64,000 nt of DNA, taken from Scatophagus argus (taxonomy: Eukaryota; Chordata; Actinopteri; Scatophagidae). Below are positions 33,679 through 44,000 of the stretch, one piece after another. Where the stretch lies: positions 22,147,351-22,211,350 of the forward strand of contig NC_058509.1 of assembly GCF_020382885.2 (NCBI RefSeq), read 5' to 3'. Under the pieces are notes generated by a model. That model was not told the origin of the DNA and did not search any database. It saw nothing but the letters and a program-made list of their open reading frames with translations. The stretch's first letter is position 1, and each line of letters starts with the position of its first letter. The translations under genes and the position numbers were made by a program.

Positions 33679-35604
33679 AAATCATCTTCAAATCATATTT
33701 AACAGATAGATTTCACTTTGCTCAAGTTAATAATGTTTCCTCTTCATATATAAGGGTTAGCCTCGGTGTTCCACAAGGTTCAGTGCTTGGGCCGATCCTG
33801 TTCACCTTATACATGCTCCCTCTAGGAAATATTATTCAGAAACATGGCATAAACTTTCATTGTTATGCTGATGACACTCAGCTGTACTTATCCTTAAAGC
33901 CTGAAGAAACAGAGCCGTTAGCCAGACTCCAGGCATGTCTTAAGGACATAAAGGACTGGATGACCTCCAATTTTTTATTATTAAACTCAGACAAAACTGA
34001 GATCATTGTTCTAGGACCCAAACACCTTAGAAATAGAATAGCTGATAATATTCTCTCTCTGGACGGCATTACTTTGGCCTCCAGTACGACTGCGAGGAAC
34101 CTCGGCGTTATCTTTGATCAGGACGTGTCATTTATTCATCGCATTAAACAGACCTCTAAGACCGCCTTCTTTCACCTCTGTAATATTGCTAAGATTAGGA
34201 GTGTCCTCTCTCAGAGGGATGCTGAAAAACTTGTCCTTGCTTTCGTTACTTCTAGGCTGGACTACTGCAACTCACTATTGTCAGGATGTCCAAATTACTC
34301 TATTAATAACCTGCAGCTGATCCAGAATGCAGCAGCTAGAGTTTTAACAGGAATCAGTAAAAGGGATCACATCTCCCCCATCTTAGCTTCTCTTCACTGG
34401 CTTCCGGTAAAATTCAGAATAGACTTTAAAATTCTCCTACTTACATATAAGGCCCTAAATGGACTAGCCCCATCATACCTGCAAGATCTAATAGTCCCAT
34501 ATATTCCCAATAGATCACTCAGATCACAGAGTGCAGGTTTACTTACAGTTCCCAGAATTCAGAAAAGTAGAACGGGAGGACGAGCCTTTAGCTATCAGGC
34601 ACCCCTGCTGTGGAACCAGTTGCCAATCTGGGTTCGACAGGCAGACACCACCTCCACTTTTAAGACTAAACTTAAAACCTTTCTGTTTAGTAAAGCATAT
34701 AGTTAGCACCAAATAAAGTGTATAGGGCTGGTAGGCATAGTTTCACTCACCTCATGCTATATAGCCACAGGCAGAATAGGTCTGACTAACTATTAATCTT
34801 TAAATCTCTATCATAGCTAAGCTGCTATAGACCTATGCTGCCGGGGGACACAAACATGATCCACCAAGCAGTTTCCTCTCCTCCTTCTCCTCTCCTATCC
34901 TCCCCCTTCGTCAGATTAACATGCAGTTCATTATTTTATGTCACTAACTGTGTGTCCAGTGCTCCTCGTAGTCTTGTGTCTCTCCCTCCCTTTCTCTCTC
35001 TCTCTCTCTGTATCTTTCTGCAGGTATCTCTCCATCCAGATCTTCAAGTTGAACTGCCGGCTCTATGACCAACCCAATGTGTATTGTTGACATCTGCCTG
35101 TCATTCCTCTGTGTACCGACTATCGGCGGGGTGGTTCTCCCTACGGGCCGAAATCGAACTGATAGGATAGTGATTCTCAACATCACATAAAAAAAGAATA
35201 CATGAATGTTACAGCAGTTCATTATAATTTTCATTACTATAATTTTCTTATAACTTGTGAAATGTTAAAATCATATTGAGGTGGTAGCAAAAAGTGAAAC
35301 TAAACAGTTGAGATTTTGTTTTACTTATCTTTTTAGTAATGTCATTTCTCATGTTGTTAATTGCTTTCCTGCCTGTACAACATCCATTGCACGTCTGCCC
35401 GTCCTGGGTGAGGGATCCCTCCTCTGTTGCTCACCCTGAGGTTTCTTCCATTTTTTCCTGTTAAAGGTTTTTCTGGGAGTTTTTCCTTAGTCGATGTGAG
35501 GGTCGAAGGGCAGAGAATGTTGCTGATGTTATGTTAAGCCCTTTGAGACAAACTGCTTGTAAAAATGGGCTATACAAATAAAGTTGACTTGACTTGACTT
35601 GACT
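33679..35604 (+). mobile_element. CR1-like LINE inserted in L2 copy A
   Basis: It is 5'-truncated inside the RT domain. The 3' UTR resembles that of the element ending at 28420 ('..gggagtttttcctta..') and ends with a (TTGAC)n tail. The junctions are exact because the uninterrupted sequence is present in L2 copy B at about 56696. Target duplication is at most 2 bp (CT). Confidence 0.88.
33681..34706 (+). CDS. CR1-like LINE RT C-terminal fragment, open
   Basis: A 341-codon frame with no stops from the truncation point: [47 protein letters not shown] (intact YADD catalytic box), LLLNSDKTEIIVLGPKHL, LGVIFDQDVSF, LDYCNSLLSG and HWLPVKFRIDFKILLLTYKA. It lacks the endonuclease and the N-terminal RT, so it is a dead 5'-truncated copy despite the open frame. 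Confidence 0.88.
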   Translation: MIFKSYLTDRFHFAQVNNVSSSYIRVSLGVPQGSVLGPILFTLYMLPLGNIIQKHGINFHCYADDTQLYLSLKPEETEPLARLQACLKDIKDWMTSNFLLLNSDKTEIIVLGPKHLRNRIADNILSLDGITLASSTTARNLGVIFDQDVSFIHRIKQTSKTAFFHLCNIAKIRSVLSQRDAEKLVLAFVTSRLDYCNSLLSGCPNYSINNLQLIQNAAARVLTGISKRDHISPILASLHWLPVKFRIDFKILLLTYKALNGLAPSYLQDLIVPYIPNRSLRSQSAGLLTVPRIQKSRTGGRAFSYQAPLLWNQLPIWVRQADTTSTFKTKLKTFLFSKAYS

Positions 35605-36393
35605 CAAGACTGTGGAGATGACAGTGGACTTTAGAAAGAACCCACCCACCTTACCCCCCAACCCCCTCACCATTCTCAACAGGACAGTGTCTACTGTGGA
35701 CTCCTTTAAGTTCCTGGGAACCACAATCGCCCGGGACCTCAAGCGGACCTCATCAGGAAAATGGCCCAGCAGAGGTTGTACTTTCTGCGACAACTGAAGA
35801 AGTTCAACCTGCCTCAGGAGCTGCTCACCATCTTTTACATCTCTATTGTCCAGTCTGTTCTCTGCACTTCGATTACTATCTGGTTTGGATCGGCCACCAA
35901 ACAGGACAGAAACAGACTGCAACGGATAATCAGGTCTGCGGGAAAAATCATCGGAGCCGACCTGCCCTCCATTCAGGACTTATACCAGTCCAGGGTCAAA
36001 AAACGGGCAGGAGGCATCACTGCAGACCCCTCACACCCTGCACACAAATTGTTTGATCTGCTTCCCTCTGGTAGGCATTACAGAGCTCTGTATGCCAAGA
36101 CTACCAGACACAAAAACACTTTCTTCCCCCAGGCTGTCTCCCTGATCTCCCTGTAATCCACCATTGTATGAACCATCACACTGTTTGCACTACATGTACA
36201 TATATATTTATATCTTGTTTTATTCTTCTTGTAAATACTTTATTCTTAATTTTTTTATTATTATTATTTATTAATTTGTATTTTGTATGGTGCACAGGAG
36301 AGAGAAAAATCTGGAGTCAAATTCCTTGTATGGTCACACACACACTTGGCAAATAAAGCTGATTCTGATCTGATTCTGATTCTGATTCTGATC

Positions 36394-38350
36394 CTGCGCT
36401 GTGTTTAGAACGTGAAATCAGAAAAGCCCAGATAAATAAAGAAAGTGTGGTGGCTGCATCTTTTGATGTGGAAAAGGCTATGACCTGATGTGGATAGAAG
36501 GGTTAATAATCAAATTGTACGGCATGGGAATCATAGGGAAAATGTACAGGTGGACTAAACAGTTTTGATAGGATAACTTCAGTGTGAGTAGGGAAATATG
36601 GTGAAAAGTGTTTAGTAGAGAATGGAACCCTTCTAGGCAGTATTATAAGTCCAATGCTGTTTTCAGTGATAAATGATAAATGAAATATAGATAGGGCCCT
36701 TGGAGTTTCATTATTTGCAACTGATGGGGTTATGTGGAAAAAGGGATGAAGCATAACATTCATCATTGAGAAGATACAGAAGCAGAAGCCACGGCACTCA
36801 ACTAGAGTTTTAGATTTTCGGTTGCAAAGATAAAGGTAGATGTTTTCACAAAGAAAGAAGTAGGAGAGTGTTTTAAATATTTTGGTATCTTGTTTGAAAA
36901 TTACTTGGAAAAATCATGTTGAAAGAATAGTTGGAAAATGTAAAAAAAATATTAAATATTATTAGATATCTGAGAGGTAGAGAGTGGGGAGCAAATAGAG
37001 TTGCTTTGAAAACTATATACACATTGGTCTGGTTAGATCTGATCTTGATTATAGATGTATTAGCATTAAAAAACTGACTTTAAAAATTCAATATAATATA
37101 CCGGTAATACAATATCAAGCACTGAGATTATCTTGTGGGCCCATGAAGAATACTCCAGGAGCAGCATTACAGGTGGAAATGGTTGAAATGCCCCTTTTAG
37201 AAGAAGATGGATTTTACTAGTATAGTGGACAAATTAAGGGGACATGAGTAGAGTCACCTGGGTCAGAATGTGAGAAAGAGAAAGGACAGATACAGAGTTT
37301 TGGGTGGACAATAGTGAGCTTGATTGAAGAAATTGGGATTGTTGATGAAGTCCCATTGTGCCAGTCTCTGTAGTTCCGCCTTGGACTCTGGAGGAAATGA
37401 AGGGGGTTCTAAAACTGTTAAAAAACAAAAAGAGAAAGGGAAAAATGCAAGCAGTAATAAAGTCACCAAATACCTTTAAAAAAATACTGCTTACAATATG
37501 TATACAATACCAAGTCCAGACTATAAAGTATAACAGATAAGGACAGAACAGCAAATGTGTAGAAGGAGAGGAGAGGAGAGGAAAGACTCAGTAATAATCT
37601 AGGAAAAGATACAGGGGAGCTGCTGCCTTTTCTGCTAGCATTATGTTGGGTAGAGGAGGTCAGACCTAGCAAAGTCTTAGTAGGATCATACTTCAGTAGC
37701 ATATGAATAAGTACTGGAAACATTCACTCAGATGACGAGATATAGTACCTGAAATGTATGCAAAAAGTGCAACAAGAAAAAGAGAAATAGGTATGGCTGG
37801 TAATTATTGTAGTATGGCTGATATCAAAAGTCTCAGTATTAAATCAGAAATGGTAGGTAGATTGGGATAGAGGAAAAAGGTTGACACCTCTACAATATTC
37901 AAAAGAAAGTAGGAGAAGTAGGGGAAAGCAATAGAAGCAGAAAGGAAGAAGACATCATATCAAGGATGTTATTTGGTCACAGTGGACTAAATAGCACATT
38001 ATATACTATGAAGAAGCATGACACAAGTAACAGTGAATGCTGTGGGTTACAGAAAACAGTGGAGCATTGTGTTCTTGTGTTCTTGCATTGTCCAAGGTAT
38101 CAACAATGGAGACAAACACTCAAAACATCACTTTGAAGGAACCAGATGATTCTAAATGTAACGTCCTTAATGTTTTGCAAAGGAAATTCAGGTGATGTGG
38201 GATATAGGGCAATTATCAGGTTCACAGAGAGCAAAGGGATTATCAGGAGAATCTGAAGTAGTTCTGTGGTGTCAATTATGTTCTTGACTCCAGTCCAGAA
38301 GGTGGCGGTAATGCACGAGGTGCCGCCATTTAGCACTGAAAGAAGAAGAA
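36394..38350 (+). pseudogene. Nimb-like LINE RT/RNase H remnant and 3' end
   Basis: Stop-ridden frames retain EREIRKAQINKE, FDVEKAM, VENGTLLGSIISPMLFSVIN, SLFATDGVMWKKG (FADDG box decayed), ITWKNHVERIVGKCKKNIKY, ALRLSCGPMKNTPGAALQVE and a late HCPRY motif, as in I/Nimb elements. It ends with the characteristic GGCGGTAATGCAC motif and a GAA tail. Confidence 0.7.
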
Positions 38351-38365
38351 GATAATTTCCTGTTG
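38351..38365. repeat. Right target-site duplication of the TE cluster
   Basis: GATAATTTCCTGTTG, the partner of 19001-19015 with one mismatch, starts immediately after the (GAA)n tail. Confidence 0.75.
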
Positions 38366-38744
38366 TCCGTAAGGTTTTTACAGTCCGTCAACAAATTGTA
38401 TCTTAAAGCTGAAAATTTAAAAAATATATTTAGTAACATTAATATGAAATTACACAATTATTACTCGACGATTTTTATTATACAGTAATTGTAATCTTTA
38501 TATACTCTTAGGAACATTATAGGAAAACACTTTCTCGAGTTTAGAATCGCAAAGTAGCTAACGTTAAAAGGTCGTGGGTGGCATGCCTGAGCTCGCACGG
38601 TCAGTAATATAGCTAGTTGAAACATATACTAAAACTGTAGATAGACTTCATTAACACGTAGCTAATTTATAAGGTACTTTTTCTAAATAAGCAGTACATA
38701 ACATGCCTATTGTTCTGTGTTTCTTGTGCAGTGTGTTACTGAGA
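38366..38744 (+). promoter_or_regulatory. vars2 upstream region and 5' UTR
   Basis: Unique sequence between the TE cluster and the vars2 start. A pyrimidine-rich acceptor (tgtttcttgtgcag, ending 38730) just before the ATG at 38745 suggests a non-coding first exon upstream. If that acceptor is not used, an in-frame ATG at 38703 would add 14 residues. No clear TATA box. Confidence 0.45.
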
Positions 38745-41054
38745 ATGTGGAGGACAGGTGGTCTGAGGCTGGCAGGGAGAGAACCAGTCAGACTCTATTC
38801 CAGCAACCCACCAAAGCCTTCACCTCTCTCTTCATCTCGGTCAAGCTCCTTTCCACAGTGCCAAGCTGAGAAACATAGGCGTAAACGGCAGAGGGAGGAG
38901 GCCATACTTTCAAGTCAGCGCAGTGTAAGTAGAGAAAAAACATCCGGAAAAAAATGAACTGCTGTATAGTGTTCCATCAAAGCAAATTCTGACTGGCATC
39001 TAAGTTACTTCTAACGGGTTCATGAGGAGAGAGTATTGTAGTAATAGTAACACTGTCATTGGCAGATAGATACTGAAGTTGTGGAAGATGTTCAGATTTT
39101 TTCTGTTTTGTACATTTTTGGATTAATTGTGTAATAATTAGAATCAGAATCCTTTATTGGTTCTGGGGGAAACTGGGTTGCTCTCACTGCTCTCATTAAC
39201 GAATTGTCAAAGCTAGAGTAAGACACACACAATTAAAAGCCTAGAGTTTATACTTTGTCATATGGATAGGGCTAGGTACCGAACTTTGATTCTTTTATGG
39301 CACCGACCAAAATACTTCGGTAGTACCGAGTATCGAAATATTCCTCGTCTTTCGGTGCCCAGAGGTTAATCATGTGATCAAAACATGATCAGGTATGCAG
39401 ATGGGGTTCACATCCATCTGTGTTGGAAACTGTAGTTGTGTGTTGGTCGTAGAACCAGTTAAAAAATGCCACAGAGGTCAAAAGTGTGGCTCCATTTTAG
39501 CAAGATGCATGACAATAGTGCGGAGGAGCAAGACTGTTATGGGAATACTATTAATTTTCCTTGTGAACACAGATCTGTTTTTCATTTAGTGTACCTCCCA
39601 AAAACGCTCAGCACAGCTTCAGTCCTCTGTCAGTGTCTAAACAGGACGTGTTCAGCCACTGCTGTATTGCTTACCTGTGTTTTGGTAGCGCTCAGCACAC
39701 CGTTGTGCATTGCACCATTACTTTAGAATCATGTACAAAACAGAAAGAAACAGACTTAAAACCTAAAATGACCATTTGCGTTATATCTATGTGAAGCGAA
39801 GCCATTACTTTCCATTGACAGACAGCTAAGACTAGTTTTATCTGACATAGATCATATGTTGTCTAAATTCAGTTCAGTTTATTTATATAGTACCACTTCA
39901 GATGAAAAATTATCTCATGACACGAATATAGCAGGTCAAGACCATACTCTTCAAATTAGTCTTTAATATAGAGATACCTGACATTCCCCCATGAGCGAGC
40001 ACTTATTGACAGTGGTGCGGAAGAACTGACTTTTTGAAAGCAGAAATCTTGAAACAGACCCCATCTTGAGGTGGGCGGCCAGCTTCCTTGAGTAGTTGGG
40101 TTGAAAGGGAGAGGAAGAGGATATGAGAGAGATGGAGGGGGGGCACACATACAGAGTTGCATAACAACTGCAATAATAACAGAAATACTGGAACTATAAT
40201 TAATTATAACAACAATATTTATAGTAACTGCTATCAAAATATGACAAAATAATAATAACAGTCGGTATCAAGTAGGACCAGAGCAGGATGTCCAAACATG
40301 GTCCAAGGGAACCCATGAGACAAGAAAGAAGCCAGGAAGAAGCCACATTAATAACATGAATTAATGTACCGTAATATGAATGTGTACAGAAAGAGAGGGA
40401 AAGGAGAAGAGAGAAGCTCACTGTATCATGGGAAGTCCCATGGCAGTCCCATAGCAGCATGACTAGGAGGTAGCCTAGGCCAGCCCTAACTATATATCAA
40501 AAGGGAACGTTTTAAGTCTACTCATAAAAGATAAGGTGTCTGTCTCCCAGACTAAAACTAGAAGATGTTTCCACCCTAGTGGAGCTTGGTATCTAAAGAT
40601 TCTGCTTCATAGTCTCTGACTTGTTTACTTTATCTTGGTGGTACAAATAAAATCTCACACTATTAAAGTCTTGGTGACAAAGTGCATACATTACTGCTTG
40701 TAACTGAGAAAAGATAAAAAACAAAACAAAAACCGTTTAGGTTTAGGGAAGTCCTGTAGAAAAGCTTAAAGTGACTGTGAAAATGAAAACTACTATTACT
40801 GTTACTACTGTACTGTGTGAAAAGACTTCAGATAAATAACAAGTCTTCTTCTTCATTTTTTATATAGCGCCAATTCACAACAAAAGTTATCTCATGACAC
40901 TTTCCAGTTGGAGCAGGTCTAGACCAAATTCTTTAATTTAATTGTAATATAGAGAACCCAACCCTGGAGCAAGCACTTGACAACAGTGGCAAGGGAAAAC
41001 TGTCTCTTTGAAGGCAGAAACCTCGGAGCAGACCCCGCCTGCCTTGACCGGTTT

Positions 41055-41096
<42 letters not shown>

Positions 41097-44000
41097 AGGA
41101 GAGAGAGGGGGGTGGGGTGTTAGAGAAGGAGCACACAAGCAGAGATGCATATCAGCAGTAATAATACCAGTATTAGAAATGTAGATAATAATAATGACAA
41201 TGAAGGATACAGAAGGTACAATACTATGGTGATTATGATGGTAATACTAGTAACAATGAAAATGGTAGCAGCTGCAGCAGAGTAGTAATAGAATTAAAAT
41301 AGATTATGACAGTAGTAATTGCAGTAAGTTTCGAGCAGGACCGCATGGGAATCTGTGAGACGAGAAAGCACAAGGACTCCAGGGAAGAAGTTGAGTTAGT
41401 GATATGCATTAATGGGGCATAAATGTGTGCAGAGGGACAAGAAGAAAGAACTCAGTGTGTCATGGGAGATCCCCTGGCAGTCTAAGTCTATAGCAGTATA
41501 ACTAGGGGCTGGCCTAGACCTAACTATAAGCTTTATCAAAAAAGAAACCTACTCCTCTACTCTTAAATGTAGAGAGGGTGTCTGCCTCCCGGACCGAAAC
41601 CGGAAGATGGTTCCATAGTAGAGGAGCTTTGGTGGGATAATAGGGAACTATCAACTCTTTAAGATATGATGGTGCCTGACCGTTCAGGGCTTTATATGTG
41701 TGGAGAAGAATTTTAAACTCTATCCTGAATTTTATAGGTAGCCAGTGGAGAAATATAATCTCTCGTGCTGGTTCTTGTCAGAATCAGAATCAGAATCAGA
41801 ATCAGAATTGACTTTATTGCCATTGTAAGTGAAGAGGTTTCACGTTACTAGGAATTTGTCTTGTGTGAGTTTTTGGTAATATTAAAAATACTGTTATTTT
41901 GGAACTCTGCCTAACTGTCACTCTGTGTGACATCTGGGGTTCAGCCCTCTGCTCCAGCGATGTGACCCTGACACACCCCTGAAAATAATACACCACCATA
42001 GCTGTATGATCTTTTCTGATTATTGACATAATATACCATGTACATACTGTTAATTTATTTATTATTTATTTATATTTATTATTTATATTTATTTATTATT
42101 AACTACATTTGCTGCTTTTTGCACTTCTGGTTAGATGCTAAGCTGCATTTCGTTGCCCTGTACCTGTACATGTGTAATGTGTAATGTAATGTCTTGAATC
42201 TCAAAAAATAAATTGTTCAGATATTAGTGAAAATTTGTCTATATATTGTTGAACATTTGTATACAGTATATGTAGTGTTGAACATTAAATTGTTTAACAA
42301 AGATCAATGAAATTGTCCCCTAGTTGTTTGTTGAATATTTGTGACTGTGGAATAAATGGTTTAACAAAAACTGACAGCTGACTTAACTCTATTTTAAGGC
42401 TGCTGACATTTTTTTTCTCAGACTGCAGAAGAAGCAGCAGTGAAATGGAGTGAGAAGCAGAAGATAGCGTACACTTCACAAACACCTCCTGGGACAAAGA
42501 AAGGTGACTGACTTTCTGTCCCTGGTGTTGAACATGTCTTGCAACAGTATCTTATCTTATCTACTGGTAGCGTCTCTACAGACTTCACATTTTTAACTTT
42601 TTTGTTTGTTTGTTTATTTGTTTGTTTGTTTTTTTAACAGACACCAGCTTGCCATTCCCAGGCTCGTACTGTCCAGAGTATGTGGAGGCCAGCTGGTATG
42701 GATGGTGGGAGAAAGAAGAATTCTTCAGTCCAAAGCAACATGTGAGGATTTTAGAACAGAACAACACATCAAATTGTAACAGCTTCTTCAATAATGTTGT
42801 TGAGACTAAACTACAACTACAACAGCCTTCATAATAATAAAGTTAATATGAAATAACTCACTGCATTCTAAATAATTCGCCTCAAATATTATGTAATATA
42901 AAATGAAACAAAATGAAAAAATCTTAAATGGATCTTAAATGGATCTTAAATGGATCTTAACTTTCTGGCTGTGCTTTCATAGTCAACATGAGCTTGGCTT
43001 TTTTTTGTATAGACTGAGAAGTACTTTGCATTACTAATCTAATGCTTCACAGCTGTATTTTTTTAAAGCAATAACGTCACTTCTTATCATTGACTGATGA
43101 TGAAACTGAAAGTAACAGCATGAGACATACTTTGAACAATAACACACATTAATACACAACATTATTAATGAAAAAAATTGCATGTTGCTTACGCTTGCAC
43201 TGTTATTGTTCTTAAATGAATCAGATTCATTTTTCAACGCATTTTTCGATGCAGACATCTTGACAAGCAAAACTGCTGGAACTTCTGTAATGTAACTGTA
43301 AAGCAAATTATGTCTATATGTTTGTCCGTCCATCCTACCTTGAGAACAGTTCACCTGATCTACTCCACACTATGCAGGCGTTTGCTGGGGATACAAGAAT
43401 GTCCAATGTTAAAATAAATATTTGTACTCCTACTCCTTGCCAACAATACCAACAGCAAAGATAGTAATAATATTACTGTAATAAAAATAAGTATAATAAC
43501 AATAATCAAACTTAATAGTAATAATAATAATATTGCTAACATGATAAAACTATATAATATAGTATAAAGCTAATGTTCTGTAGTGATAAATTATTATTGC
43601 CACCACTACCAATGATAATAATGATAACAACAACAATAATACAATACTTACAGTGATCAAAGTTGTGTGATATCCATGTCTTTCAAGTAGTGAAATTCTG
43701 CATTATTCCATAGTAGTGTGTATTTACACTCTACTTGTGTTAAGTCCATGATGTAATGGACCTTCCACTAAGCTGCACTGTAGCTATACTAATATTTTTG
43801 AAGCAGTTAGAAACAGAGAGTAATACAAGGCTCAATAGTGCCATTACTCTCTGTTATCCTGACTACAGTGCTGAAAAGAAACCAGACCAAACAAGATTTT
43901 CCATTTATTGGAATGCCATTTCCTTTCGCGTTTTTGCATTGTTTGCTTTATTTTATGAGAATAAATAAATTAAATGAAAAATAACAAAATATTACTGCGT

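Larger units (their letters stand above)
32960..36393 (+). mobile_element. L2-type LINE copy A, inserted in the Nimb RT and itself split
   Basis: Own pieces are 32960-33678 and 35605-36393. RT frames: [60 protein letters not shown], then after the insert [11 protein letters not shown] and [20 protein letters not shown]. The 3' end has '..ggcaaataaagctgattctgat' and a (GATTCTG)n tail. Direct repeats CTGCGCTG at 32952-32959 and 36394-36401 flank it. Removing it restores the Nimb frame (..RSAL-CLEREI..). A sister copy lies at 56090-57560. Confidence 0.85.
19016..38350 (+). mobile_element. Nimb-like (I superfamily) LINE, split by nested insertions
   Basis: This is the outermost element. Its own pieces are about 19016-19942, about 32743-32959 and 36394-38350. 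The 5' piece has an ORF1-like stretch (DEFRVILIFKGGHEIAF) and an endonuclease piece ending in IIWCGDFNTQ. The middle piece starts the reverse transcriptase (KDPSLAESY; YQSGFRKGRSARSAL). The third continues it in frame (CLEREIRKAQINKESVVAAS, FDVEKAM). The 3' end has the typical 'ggcggtaatgcacgaggtgccgcc..' motif and a (GAA)n tail at 38339-38350. All frames are broken, so it is a fossil. Confidence 0.75.

Noticed and set aside
38703..38744. Upstream in-frame ATG for vars2
   Set aside because: A good splice acceptor at 38729-38730 falls between it and the second [16 protein letters not shown] is a better targeting start. Not excluded if that acceptor is unused.
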